Positions 17,908 through 26,474 of a stretch of 64,000 nucleotides of DNA are shown in pieces. The translations under genes and the position numbers were made by a program. Origin of the DNA: an uncultured Treponema sp. Lineage in GTDB: Bacteria > Spirochaetota > Spirochaetia > Treponematales > Treponemataceae. Location of the stretch: NCBI GenBank assembly GCA_900319625.1, contig ONPD01000003.1:62001-126000 (forward strand). The letters are read 5' to 3'. Position 1 is the stretch's first letter. Every line of letters begins with the position of its first letter. Below the pieces are notes generated by a model. That model had not been told where the DNA came from and made no database searches. It worked only from the letters and a program-made list of their open reading frames with translations.

Positions 17908-18288
17908 CTATTTTACAGATTCAATTACAACAAATGCAAGAGCATATTCTTTTTCATGACTCAAAGAGACATGGAGGCAAGAATCATCCCCTGTTTTCTG
18001 CTTCAAAAGCTCAAGGGCTTTACCCTCCACCTTCAGCTCCGGCTTACCAAGCGGGTCATTTACAACATAAACTTCTTTAAGCTCAAAGCCCGCTATTCCG
18101 GTTCCCAGAGCCTTGGAAAAAGCTTCCTTAGCGGCAAAACGCGCGGCATAATGCTGGCACTTTGCGGCTAAACTGCCCTTTTCCATAATTTCGGCAGGAT
18201 TAAAGAATCTCATAAACATTTGCGGGTTTTCTACCCATTTTTCAAAGCGGTTTACCTGGGCAATGTCGGTTCCGATTCCAAAAATCAC
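17908..18288 (-). CDS. acpS: Holo-[acyl-carrier-protein] synthase AcpS
   Basis: 126 residues from a GTG start with AGGCGG 6 bases upstream. The Mg-binding Asp8 is in FGIGTDIAQVNRF, and RFAAKEAFSKALGTGI carries the Glu of the second motif. SLSHEKEYALAFVVIE is the usual C-terminal block. It attaches 4'-phosphopantetheine from CoA to acyl carrier protein. It overlaps the 3' end of the YbbR gene by 4 bases, so it is translated with the c-di-AMP module. Confidence 0.94.
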   Translation of the reverse strand: MIFGIGTDIAQVNRFEKWVENPQMFMRFFNPAEIMEKGSLAAKCQHYAARFAAKEAFSKALGTGIAGFELKEVYVVNDPLGKPELKVEGKALELLKQKTGDDSCLHVSLSHEKEYALAFVVIESVK

Positions 18289-19334
18289 AAGAGACCGCCT
18301 TTTTTATCAGCCATTGAAAGAGAAATCATAGGAATTGAAGGATGATTTTCACTTTCCGAAGGAGTCTTTTCCTTTTCCTCCTCTTCAAAATGCGCCGCCT
18401 TCAAAAGTTCAACCTTTACCGTCTCATCTGATTTTTCAAGCATTACAAAAGCGTGGGGTACTGAGTAAATCAGGGGCAGCTCGTAAATTCCGGGCTCGGT
18501 GACATTTGAAAAGTCAACCTTTACCGTATCAATTGAAGGAGAATATTTTTCAAGATTTAAAAGCTTTCCCTTGAGCCTAAAGGAAACATAAGGAAGTTCT
18601 TTCTTAAGCTCAAACTTTTTTGAAAGATGAAGGGGAAGCACAGTAACCTTTTCAAAGGATTTTTCTGCTTCTGCCGGCTGAACTGAAATCGTAACCTTGT
18701 AAGGACCTTTATCCATAACATTTATCAGTTTATTAACAGAAAGATATTCTGCTTCTGCCGAAAAATCCGTACTGGCATTTGAAACCATAACCTTTGTAGT
18801 TTCAATATATTCCAGCTTATCAACCATTGATTCAGCACCTATAACCTCTGCAAAGGAAGGGTTCACTTCGACATTTGCGATTTCATAGCCGTGGGCAACT
18901 TCACCCACAATCGAAGGCTGAATTTTTACAAAGCGGGCCTTTTTAATATCAAGGTGAACGTTTACATATTCCGGATTTACGCGAAGCTCAAGAGGATCAA
19001 TTGTAAGGAGCTTGTCCGAAAGCTTAAGCACAACAGGAATATCAAAATTTCCGCTTTCGACATAATTATCAAGGTCTATTGATGCGCGGATATCTGAAGC
19101 AGAAATTGCATTTATGCTTTCAGGATTTGCGCGGACAATTACTGTGACGGAAGAAGGCAGTCCCCTGAGATGAGAAACCATTCCGTTTTCACTTACGTGG
19201 AGGGGAACTACAAAGGAGCGCTTTTCAACAAGGGAAACCTGATGAAAAACATAGAAGAAAACCGCCAGGATAAAGCAGATGATTTTCGCAGGTAATTTGT
19301 CAAAAATTTTTTCAGTCAATTGTCTGATGTTCAT
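18285..19334 (-). CDS. YbbR-domain protein, CdaA partner (CdaR-like)
   Basis: 349 residues. An N-terminal membrane segment IICFILAVFFYVFHQVSLV is followed by tandem YbbR domains outside the membrane (repeats ending like ...SVTVIVRANPESINAISASDIRASIDL). The C-terminal 30 residues are charged and low-complexity (EEEEKEKTPSESE). In Firmicutes CdaR is encoded next to cdaA and modulates c-di-AMP synthesis; the 23-base overlap with cdaA here supports the same role. The downstream gene is acpS rather than glmM. Confidence 0.85.
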   Translation of the reverse strand: MNIRQLTEKIFDKLPAKIICFILAVFFYVFHQVSLVEKRSFVVPLHVSENGMVSHLRGLPSSVTVIVRANPESINAISASDIRASIDLDNYVESGNFDIPVVLKLSDKLLTIDPLELRVNPEYVNVHLDIKKARFVKIQPSIVGEVAHGYEIANVEVNPSFAEVIGAESMVDKLEYIETTKVMVSNASTDFSAEAEYLSVNKLINVMDKGPYKVTISVQPAEAEKSFEKVTVLPLHLSKKFELKKELPYVSFRLKGKLLNLEKYSPSIDTVKVDFSNVTEPGIYELPLIYSVPHAFVMLEKSDETVKVELLKAAHFEEEEKEKTPSESENHPSIPMISLSMADKKGGLL

Positions 19335-20127
19335 CTACGGTGTCCTCCAGAATCTTTTCTTCCGGCGTAATATCAAGAAGGTTTTCAAGAATCTTTCTTA
19401 TTTCATTTGTTGAAAGGTCATAGTTCAGCTTTGAATCGTAGGCAAGACTCAGGGCTCCGGTTTCCTCAGAAACTACAAGTACAACCGCATCAGAAACCTC
19501 TGAAAGTCCCAGGGCGGCGCGGTGACGGGTACCGAAGGTCTTTTTGATTGTGTAGTTTTCACTGGTCGGAAGAAAACAGCCGGCCGCAAGCAGCTTTCCC
19601 GACTGAATGAAGCAGGCTCCGTCATGAAGGGAGGTGTCCTTACCAAAAATCGTCATCAAGAGACTTGATGACAAATCAGCGTTAAGCTTTGTACCAGTCT
19701 GCATGATGTTATCAAGCTTTGTATGCCTCATAAAAACGGCCAGCATACCGCGTTTCTGCTTTGAAAGCATTTCCGCAGCAATTAAAACAGCTTCAACATA
19801 AGTGTGCTTGGAACGGTTACCAAAAGTAAACCAGCCGCTCTGACCAATTCGTAAAAAGAGCTTTCGGATTTCGGGCTGGAAGATTACCGCAAAGGCGATT
19901 ACAAGAACTGGCGCTATGATATTCAAAAGCCAGAGAATGGTTGTCAAATCAAGGAGGATGGCAAGGCCAAAGGAAACGGCTACAATTACAGCGGCTTTAA
20001 GAATCTGAACAGAGTTTGTTTTTGAAATGAAATCGTAAATCTTGTAGAGCAGAAAAGTAAGTACGCCAATATCAAGAATTGGGCGGATATAATCATAAAC
20101 ATGTAAAAGCCTGTCAATTCCAACCAT
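19312..20127 (-). CDS. cdaA: Diadenylate cyclase CdaA
   Basis: 271 residues. Three membrane helices fill residues about 15-85. The DAC (DisA_N) domain follows with its two catalytic motifs: Asp169-Gly-Ala (LHDGACFIQSGKLLAAGCFLP) and Arg201-His-Arg (GTRHRAALGLSE). It condenses two ATP to cyclic di-AMP at the inner membrane. It lies 24 bases after dxs, and a consensus TATAAT (minus strand, 20135-20140) sits 7 bases before the ATG with no Shine-Dalgarno sequence, so it may have its own leaderless transcript. Confidence 0.93.
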   Translation of the reverse strand: MVGIDRLLHVYDYIRPILDIGVLTFLLYKIYDFISKTNSVQILKAAVIVAVSFGLAILLDLTTILWLLNIIAPVLVIAFAVIFQPEIRKLFLRIGQSGWFTFGNRSKHTYVEAVLIAAEMLSKQKRGMLAVFMRHTKLDNIMQTGTKLNADLSSSLLMTIFGKDTSLHDGACFIQSGKLLAAGCFLPTSENYTIKKTFGTRHRAALGLSEVSDAVVLVVSEETGALSLAYDSKLNYDLSTNEIRKILENLLDITPEEKILEDTVDEHQTID

Positions 20128-20134
20128 GTCTTAC

Positions 20135-20140
20135 ATTATA
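20135..20140 (-). promoter_or_regulatory. -10 box TATAAT, 7 bases before the cdaA start
   Basis: On the minus strand TATAAT is followed by 7 bases and then the cdaA ATG. The gap after the dxs stop is 24 bases and contains no ribosome site. No good -35 box is visible, so this is a weak call. Confidence 0.35.
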
Positions 20141-20151
20141 CTACACTTTTA

Positions 20152-22056
20152 TTACTTCTGCGATAGGGAAATTATTGCATTCTCAATATCTGCCGGAGAA
20201 AGACCTGCCATTTCAAGAACTTCTCCCCGGTTTCCATGCCCGTAATATTTATCTTCAAAGGCAAGATGCAGAACGTTTTTGATGCCGTTCCGGCTGAGAA
20301 GCTCAAGAAGATATTCACCCATACCGCCGATTCTGCAGCCGTCTTCTACAATAACAAGGCCCTTGTATTTTTTTGCAAGCTTTACAAAATATGCCTCATC
20401 AAAAGGCTTGATAAAGCGGAGGGTATAAATATCAGAATAGCCGCCCTTAAGGATTACAGAGCGCACTGCCTTCTGAACCTCGGAATACATACCGCCTGTG
20501 CATACTGTAAGGATTTTTTTCTTTCTGGCAAGCAGCTCTTTTTCAGGGATATTTTCAACGATGATTTCTGTTGCAGGAATCATAAGACCGCGGCCGCTTT
20601 CAACCGGGCTTTCAAAAGGCGTAATGTGGGTCGGACAGGAAAGCTTTGGATAGCGGATGATGTGGGCACCAGTCCCATTCAAGGCATTTTCAAAGCAGAG
20701 CTTAAGGTCTTCCTCGCTGCAAGGTGAATAAATAGTTACGTTAGGAACCGGACGGAAAAGAGAAATATCAAATACGCCCTGGTGGGTTACTCCGTCCCCA
20801 GGCACAGCCCCTGCCCTGTCCAGCATAAAAATTACATGAGAATTCTGAAGGGATACATCATGAATAATCTGGTCTACAGCCCTCTGTATGAAGGTTGAAT
20901 AAATGCAGACAACAGGAATCATTCCGCCGGCCGCAAGTCCGCCTGCAAAGGTAACAGCGTGTTCCTCCGCAATTCCAACGTCAAAGAATCTGTCCGGAAA
21001 GCGGTGAGAAAAGGCTGTAAGGCCGGTTCCCTTGGCCATTGCGGCTGTAATTGCAACAATTTTATCATTCTTTTCTGCCTGGTCAACAATCAGATTGCTG
21101 AAGGCTTCTGTAAAACTTGTAGTATCAAATTTTTCGACAGTACCGTCGCTGGTCTGAAAAGGCCCTACACCGTGGAATACGTCAGGCTTGTTTTCTGCGG
21201 GACTGTAGCCCTTTCCTTTTTTTGTAATTACGTGAACGACAACCGGCCTGTGAAGTTTTTTTACCCTCTTAAAAATATCTTCAAGCTCTTTTTCGTTATG
21301 ACCGTCAATCGGTCCTGTATATTCAAAGCCCAGTTCGACAAAAAGATTGTTTGCAAAAAAGAGGCCTTTAATCGCCCGCTTAAAGCGGAAAATCAGCTTT
21401 TCAAGGAAGCGATTAACAAGTGGAAGGTGATTTACAATTTTATCGATAATATTTCTGAAGGACTGATATTTTATGGAAGCTGTCATGCGGCTAAGGTAGC
21501 GGGAAAGAGCTCCCGTGTTGTGATCAATCGACATCTGGTTATCATTCAGAACAACAATCAGATTTTTTGAAAGCTGGCCTGCGTGGCTGAGTCCTTCAAA
21601 AGCCATACCGCCGGTAAGGGCACCGTCCCCTATTACAGCTATTACCTTTCCATCATTTTTTGCAAGGCTTCTTGCAGTCAAAAGTCCCAGGGCTGATGAA
21701 ATTGAAGTTGATGAATGGCCGTTTATAAAAAAGTCGTGTTCGCTTTCGGCAGTATTGGTAAAGCCCGAAAGTCCGTTTTTTGTGCGGATAGTAGAAAAAT
21801 CCTTATAGCGCCCCGTAAGCAGCTTATGGGTATAGCACTGATGACTTACATCCCATATAATCGCATCCTTTGGACTGTCAAAAACTCTGTGCAGGGCTAT
21901 TGTCAATTCAACAACGCCAAGATTACTTGCCAGGTGGCCTCCGTTTTTTCCAACAACATCAATAATTGTCTTACGGCACTCTTTTGCAAGCTGAGTGATT
22001 TCCTTCTGCGAGAAGTTTTTTATGTCTGCCGGAGAATTAATCTTTTGGAGCAGCAT
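20152..22056 (-). CDS. dxs: 1-Deoxy-D-xylulose-5-phosphate synthase
   Basis: 634 residues, normal size. The thiamine-diphosphate motif is GDGALTGGMAFEGLSHAG (from Gly143) with the downstream Asn in VLNDNQMSI. The transketolase pyrimidine domain shows as DVGIAEEHAVTFAGGLAAGGM, and the C-terminal domain as VEDGCRIGGMGEYL. It joins pyruvate and glyceraldehyde 3-phosphate, the first step of the MEP isoprenoid pathway (also a thiamine and pyridoxal precursor). TATAAT lies 7 bases before the ATG. Confidence 0.97.
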   Translation of the reverse strand: MLLQKINSPADIKNFSQKEITQLAKECRKTIIDVVGKNGGHLASNLGVVELTIALHRVFDSPKDAIIWDVSHQCYTHKLLTGRYKDFSTIRTKNGLSGFTNTAESEHDFFINGHSSTSISSALGLLTARSLAKNDGKVIAVIGDGALTGGMAFEGLSHAGQLSKNLIVVLNDNQMSIDHNTGALSRYLSRMTASIKYQSFRNIIDKIVNHLPLVNRFLEKLIFRFKRAIKGLFFANNLFVELGFEYTGPIDGHNEKELEDIFKRVKKLHRPVVVHVITKKGKGYSPAENKPDVFHGVGPFQTSDGTVEKFDTTSFTEAFSNLIVDQAEKNDKIVAITAAMAKGTGLTAFSHRFPDRFFDVGIAEEHAVTFAGGLAAGGMIPVVCIYSTFIQRAVDQIIHDVSLQNSHVIFMLDRAGAVPGDGVTHQGVFDISLFRPVPNVTIYSPCSEEDLKLCFENALNGTGAHIIRYPKLSCPTHITPFESPVESGRGLMIPATEIIVENIPEKELLARKKKILTVCTGGMYSEVQKAVRSVILKGGYSDIYTLRFIKPFDEAYFVKLAKKYKGLVIVEDGCRIGGMGEYLLELLSRNGIKNVLHLAFEDKYYGHGNRGEVLEMAGLSPADIENAIISLSQK

Positions 22057-22063
22057 TTCTACT

Positions 22064-22092
22064 ATTATACTCCCTTTTCAGGCCAATCTAAA
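22064..22092 (-). promoter_or_regulatory. Sigma-70-type promoter of dxs (TTTAGA-N17-TATAAT)
   Basis: On the minus strand TTTAGA (22092-22087) and TATAAT (22069-22064) are 17 bases apart. The -10 ends 7 bases before the dxs ATG. A GGGAG overlaps the region but lies 13-14 bases from the ATG and would be upstream of the expected transcript start. Confidence 0.5.
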
Positions 22093-22094
22093 AG

Positions 22095-22133
22095 CAAAAA
22101 AAAGACCGCTTAGTATAAAACTAATGCGGTCTA
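22095..22133 (-). terminator. Intrinsic terminator after the mS38/bS22-like gene
   Basis: Minus strand: AGACCGC plus an unpaired base and TTAGT pair with ACTAA and GCGGTCT around a 5-base loop, giving a 12-bp stem with one bulge. A run of eight T follows (complement of 22096-22103). It separates the small ribosomal gene from dxs. Confidence 0.75.
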
Positions 22134-22172
22134 TTTGACACAAGTTTCGACTAGAACTGTATGATAAACATA

Positions 22173-22262
22173 CTAAGCGCTCTTATGTCGATTACGTCTA
22201 AGCATCTTCTTTCGCTTATGTGTCGCCATCTTCTGGCGCTTTCTTTTCTTTCCACAAGGCAT
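22173..22262 (-). CDS. 29-residue AURKAIP1/COX24-domain ribosomal protein (mS38/bS22-like)
   Basis: A 90-base gene reading MPCGKKRKRQKMATHKRKK, then MLRRNRHKSA and stop. About half the residues are Lys or Arg. The core KMATHKRKKMLRRNRHK matches the AURKAIP1/COX24 domain shared by mitochondrial mS38 and the tiny bacterial small-subunit protein bS22 described in mycobacteria. AGGAG lies 9 bases before the ATG, and a strong terminator follows. It lies between miaA and dxs on the same strand. Binding to the 30S subunit is inferred from the family. Confidence 0.85.
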   Translation of the reverse strand: MPCGKKRKRQKMATHKRKKMLRRNRHKSA

Positions 22263-22306
22263 GAGGTGGCACTCCTACTTTATAAAGTGTTCATATTATT
22301 ACAGAA

Positions 22307-23287
22307 TCAAGCCTTAAGGTCAATAGAAAAACCTGATCTTTCGGCAAATTTCCCTATTAAATCTGCAATTTTCTGTAAATCCATTTCCATTGCATTATAA
22401 CGAATTACCTTACTTTCTGGAATATCCCGGATATAGGTATATTGTTTTTTTGCATATTTACAGGAATGATGCTTTATCGCTTCCCTGATTTTTTCATCAT
22501 CCCCCTTAAGCGCCGGATCAAAAAATTCAGAATAGCCGATGGCCTTCATTCCGGGACTTTCTTTTGTATATCCAGCCTTTATAAGATTTTCAACTTCGCC
22601 CCGTAAACCATCTTCAAACATAAGGTCAACACGCTTTCTTATGCGTTCAAACAAAAGCTCTCTTTCCGGCTCCAGCACAATAAAACAGAAATCATAAAGA
22701 TCCCGGAGCTTTACGGAAAGCTGACTTTCTGACCGCTTTTTACCGGTCGTATAAAAAACTTCAAGGGCCCGGCAGATGCGGTAGGCATCGTTTACGTGAA
22801 TCTTTGCGGCACTTTCCGGGTCAATTCTGCAAAGCTCTTCATACAGGGCCTGATTGCCATCTTTTTCTATGCGCTCTTTAAGCTGATTTCTGATTTTTTC
22901 ATCTGATTTTGGAGTGGAAGGAAGACCGAATAAAAAATTACGGATATAAAAACCCGTTCCTCCGCAGACCAGGGGAAGCTTTCCCCTTTGATAAATATCC
23001 CGGCAAAGGATATCTGCCCTTTCAACAAAATCACTTACAGAAAACTGACAGTCAGGGCTGACAAGGTCTATCATATGGTGGGGAATTTCCTTACAAAAAG
23101 AAGGTTCCGGCTTGGCGGTTCCTATATCCATCCCCTTATAAACTGCCTGAGAATCTGCGCTGATTACTTCTGCCTTTAAAATAAAATGACTGCCTGCTGG
23201 CGAAAAAAGTTCGCGGGTCAAGGCAGTCTTTCCAGAAGCCGTAGGTGCAAAAATGACCAGAACGGGTATTCTATTCTTTGTGCTCAA
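22307..23287 (-). CDS. miaA: tRNA dimethylallyltransferase MiaA
   Basis: 326 residues. The P-loop is APTASGKT (14-21), followed by EVISADSQAVYKGMDIGTAKP and the substrate motif LVCGGTGFYIRNFLFGL. MKAIGYSEF and KKQYTYIRDIP close the catalytic part. It adds a dimethylallyl group to A37 of tRNAs reading UNN codons. Its start overlaps the end of the omega subunit gene by 17 bases. Confidence 0.96.
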   Translation of the reverse strand: MSTKNRIPVLVIFAPTASGKTALTRELFSPAGSHFILKAEVISADSQAVYKGMDIGTAKPEPSFCKEIPHHMIDLVSPDCQFSVSDFVERADILCRDIYQRGKLPLVCGGTGFYIRNFLFGLPSTPKSDEKIRNQLKERIEKDGNQALYEELCRIDPESAAKIHVNDAYRICRALEVFYTTGKKRSESQLSVKLRDLYDFCFIVLEPERELLFERIRKRVDLMFEDGLRGEVENLIKAGYTKESPGMKAIGYSEFFDPALKGDDEKIREAIKHHSCKYAKKQYTYIRDIPESKVIRYNAMEMDLQKIADLIGKFAERSGFSIDLKA

Positions 23288-23468
23288 TACGGTAACTTAC
23301 TTTTTTATTGAAAAGCTGTTTAGCGGCTGCACAAACATCCTTATCCTGGTTAGCTTCAATTTCAGGATCATTTACACGAGCCATCTGATAAGCACGGCGG
23401 CTTGCTGCCACGGTGATTTCATAAATATTGCCCTTAAACTCAACTAACTGTTCCAGTGGAAATACCAT
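23271..23468 (-). CDS. rpoZ: RNA polymerase omega subunit
   Basis: 65 residues. The core FKGNIYEITVAASRRAYQMARV matches the conserved omega helix (R-x-x-L-T-x-V-A-A-x-R-A-R-Q). The tail KKVSYRIEHKE is short, as in spirochaetal forms. Omega helps assemble and stabilise beta-prime. GGGGG lies 5-6 bases upstream of the ATG. The short size lowers certainty slightly. Confidence 0.82.
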   Translation of the reverse strand: MVFPLEQLVEFKGNIYEITVAASRRAYQMARVNDPEIEANQDKDVCAAAKQLFNKKVSYRIEHKE

Positions 23469-23534
23469 TACTTACCCCCAAAATGAATACTTATTATAAT
23501 GATTTTTTTTATAAATATCAATAAAATAATGCTG

Positions 23535-24314
23535 ATGAACCGTTCTTACTCTGATTCAGCCCTGGTAATAAGCCTGAAAGCTTCCGGGGAAAACAACAGC
23601 ACAGTAACTCTTCTGACAAAAACAAGGGGAATAATATACGCTACCCTTTACGGGGGGCCTAAAAGCAGGCTGAGAAGCCTTGTTGCCCAGTGGAACAGCG
23701 GTATCATCTTTTTATACGAAACGCCGGAAAAAAATCAGACTAAAATAAGTGACTTTGACGTAAAAAACTATCACTCAAGCTTTTCTCAGAGTCTTTATAA
23801 AAACTTTGCGGCAAACCTGGCCTCTGAGCTCTGCATAAAGACAAAATGTGCGGGAAGCTTTGAAGAATGCTGGAAGCTTGCAAACGGCTTTTTGGACGGA
23901 CTGGAGCTTGCAAACGAAGAACAGGCTCAGGTGGGCTTAATCAGATTCTTATGGCGCTTTCTTGAGCTTCTTGGCATTCAGCCTCCTTCCCATGCCTGCG
24001 GCTCCTGCGGAAAATCATTTTTAAGCCCCTCACTTTCACCAGAGGGCAAAAGCTATTATAATGGTATTGAAAATAAATTTATCTGCGGCGAATGCCTGGC
24101 GGGTGGATCTGGACATTCCGAATACAATTTCTTCCTCAAGCTTTCAGCTCTGCGCTATCTTGCGGGAATTACAGTATTAAGCCCGGCAGAAGCAAGAAAA
24201 CTGCAGATTGACAGACAGGATTATCTTCAGCTTAAAGAACTTGTTTTTTTTCTGATAGAAAATGCCGTGGGAAGTAAATTAAATACAATAGAGACAGGGG
24301 CGGGAATACTCTAA
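23535..24314 (+). CDS. recO: DNA repair protein RecO
   Basis: 259 residues from the ATG at 23535 (MNRSYSDSALVISLKASGENNSTVTLLTKTRG); the frame is open to 23499, but this start fits the family's N-terminal OB fold. A zinc-type pair follows in CGSCGKSF ... FICGECLAGG. RecO loads RecA onto SSB-coated DNA together with RecR. recJ begins 3 bases downstream, so both recombination genes share a transcript. It is divergent from rpoZ. Confidence 0.9.
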   Translation: MNRSYSDSALVISLKASGENNSTVTLLTKTRGIIYATLYGGPKSRLRSLVAQWNSGIIFLYETPEKNQTKISDFDVKNYHSSFSQSLYKNFAANLASELCIKTKCAGSFEECWKLANGFLDGLELANEEQAQVGLIRFLWRFLELLGIQPPSHACGSCGKSFLSPSLSPEGKSYYNGIENKFICGECLAGGSGHSEYNFFLKLSALRYLAGITVLSPAEARKLQIDRQDYLQLKELVFFLIENAVGSKLNTIETGAGIL

Positions 24315-24317
24315 ATC

Positions 24318-26456
24318 ATGACAAACTGGACTAAGAAAAACGTTACAAAAGCAGACATAGAACCTTTATGCAATGCCTATTCAATAGATAAAATCCTTGC
24401 ATCGATTTTTGTGCGACGGGGAATCACAGAAGGAAGTGATATTCTTTACTATCTGGAAAAGGATCTGCGCTTTCAGCACGAGCCCTTCCTCCTTCCCAAT
24501 ATGGAAGACGCCGTAGAGCGCATTTTACAGGCCGAAGAAGAAGGTGAAAAAATCCTGATTTTTGGCGACAGCGATACGGATGGAATTACAAGTACGACAA
24601 TTTTATACGACTATCTTAAGGGACGGGGAATTGACGTAAGCTGGCGTATTCCGGTTGGTGATGATCCTTACGGACTTTCCAAAGATGCTGTAAATAAATT
24701 TTACGACCAAGGCGGCAGCCTTATCATTACCGTTGACTGCGGTATTTCAAACTATGAGGAAGTTGAGCTTGCAAACTCCCTGGGAATTGATGTTATCGTA
24801 ACAGACCATCATAACCCTCAGGCCACTCTTCCACAGGCCAGCGTAATAGTAAATCCAAAACTTGAAGAGTCAGTTTATCCTTTTAAGGAGATTTCAGGTG
24901 CGGCAGTAGCATATAAACTGGTAAGTGCCCTCCGCTATGCTCATACAGATTTTTATAATTCAGAAATCACTATTATTGAAGTAAGTCAGGAAGAAGATTC
25001 TGTTTTAATAGACTGCGTGAAAATCAAAAATCTTGTAAAGGTAAAGGAGCTTCACGAAAGGATAATTCCCGGCCGGACTTCCATTTATGATACAAAGCTT
25101 TTGAACTTTCTTACAGGTCAGGTGCTTTATGCCTGGGATTCTCAGGCCGTAAAAAATGCCTTTTTGAATATTTTTGGAAGCGGCATTGATTTTATGCTCA
25201 ATGATTTGAGGGCTGAAATTGGAGCTGTAATTCCGGCTGTAAAAAATAAAACTTCTGAGCAGCTTGCAAAGCTTTCTTCTATTGCAAAATACATTCCAAG
25301 CCAGAGCGGACTTCTTGAAAGCCTTTACAACCTTTACGTCACCTACTGTAAAAAAGTCATCGCTTCAAAGCACCCTGATTTTGTAAAGGCAGAAAGCCGG
25401 GACATTCAGATGGTGGGAATTGCAGCCCTTGCAGACATCATGCCTATGAAAAACGAAAACCGCATTTTTGTAAATCAGTGCATTCAGTCAATAAAAAAAG
25501 CAGGTCCACGCGAAGGACTCCGTGAGCTTTTTGCAAAGTTCAAGCTGGTTCCTGATATGACTTCTTCCGTTGACCTTTCCTGGAATGTGATTCCTGCCAT
25601 AAATGCCGCAGGCAGACTAGGAAAGCCTGATGTTGCACTTAAGCTTTTCCTTGAAGAAAATCCCCGCCAGAGGGAAGCCCTTGCTGAAGGTATTTTTGCC
25701 ATGAACGAAGAGCGCAAGGTTTTAGTGCAGAATGCCTCCTTTAAGGTTCATAATGACGCGGAAAAGAGCGTTTCGGAACATTCAAACAAGTTCTGCGTTG
25801 TTGTAAGCGAAGACATTCAGCCGGGCCTTACAGGTCTTTTTGCGGCAAAACTTATGAGTGATTTCGGGGTTCCTTCCTTTGCCCTGACCTTCAGCCAGGA
25901 AATCTGCATTGGCTCAGTAAGAAGCAAGAGGGGCTTTATCGTAACAAAGTTCCTTGATGATATGGGAGATTTCTTTTTGAACCACGGAGGTCACAATTAT
26001 GCCGCCGGCTTCAGCTTTGAAAAAGAAAAGCTGCCTCAGTTCATTTCCTACCTTAAGGAGGCTTCAAAATCAGTTCAGCTTTCCGATGAGGAAGAGGCAG
26101 TCGAAATTGACGCAGAAATCCCGCCTTCGTATCTGGCACCTGAGGTTTTCAAGCTGATTGACACCTTTGAGCCTTACGGAAACGAAAATTCCGAGCTTGT
26201 CTTTATGACAAAAAATGCCCGTCTCTGCGATGCAATGCTGGTAGGAAAAAAAGAGCCTTTCCACCTCAAGCTGACCTTTGACTGCGGAAAGTATAAATTT
26301 CCGGCCATGTTCTGGAGCCAGGGAGAAAGATTAAAAAAAGATATAGCAGTCGGTCAATCTTATGATATACTTTATACATTAAGCAGAAACTACTTCAACG
26401 GAACGGTAACCAATCAGCTTATGATAAAGGAATTGAAGGCAGCGGACGCTAAATAA
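24318..26456 (+). CDS. recJ: Single-stranded-DNA exonuclease RecJ (with long insertion)
   Basis: 712 residues, longer than the usual 560-580. DHH motifs: DSDTDGITSTTI, VDCGIS, VTDHHNP and GAAVAYKL, later ALADIMPMKNENR and INAAGRLGKPD. The DHHA1 domain has NHGGHNYAAGFSF, and a C-terminal OB-like domain follows. RecJ degrades 5'-ended single strands in RecF-pathway recombination and base-excision and mismatch repair. About 160 residues (roughly 215-375) are inserted between GAAVAYKL and ALADIMP, which are normally separated by a short stretch. Confidence 0.93.
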   Translation: MTNWTKKNVTKADIEPLCNAYSIDKILASIFVRRGITEGSDILYYLEKDLRFQHEPFLLPNMEDAVERILQAEEEGEKILIFGDSDTDGITSTTILYDYLKGRGIDVSWRIPVGDDPYGLSKDAVNKFYDQGGSLIITVDCGISNYEEVELANSLGIDVIVTDHHNPQATLPQASVIVNPKLEESVYPFKEISGAAVAYKLVSALRYAHTDFYNSEITIIEVSQEEDSVLIDCVKIKNLVKVKELHERIIPGRTSIYDTKLLNFLTGQVLYAWDSQAVKNAFLNIFGSGIDFMLNDLRAEIGAVIPAVKNKTSEQLAKLSSIAKYIPSQSGLLESLYNLYVTYCKKVIASKHPDFVKAESRDIQMVGIAALADIMPMKNENRIFVNQCIQSIKKAGPREGLRELFAKFKLVPDMTSSVDLSWNVIPAINAAGRLGKPDVALKLFLEENPRQREALAEGIFAMNEERKVLVQNASFKVHNDAEKSVSEHSNKFCVVVSEDIQPGLTGLFAAKLMSDFGVPSFALTFSQEICIGSVRSKRGFIVTKFLDDMGDFFLNHGGHNYAAGFSFEKEKLPQFISYLKEASKSVQLSDEEEAVEIDAEIPPSYLAPEVFKLIDTFEPYGNENSELVFMTKNARLCDAMLVGKKEPFHLKLTFDCGKYKFPAMFWSQGERLKKDIAVGQSYDILYTLSRNYFNGTVTNQLMIKELKAADAK

Positions 26457-26474
26457 AGAATAATCGAGGGAATT

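Noticed and set aside
20959..21570. Open frame of 203 codons opposite dxs; similar ones at 36301-36885, 28941-29558 and 4459-4971
   Set aside because: All are shadows of strong genes on the other strand, with no ribosome sites and no recognisable motifs.
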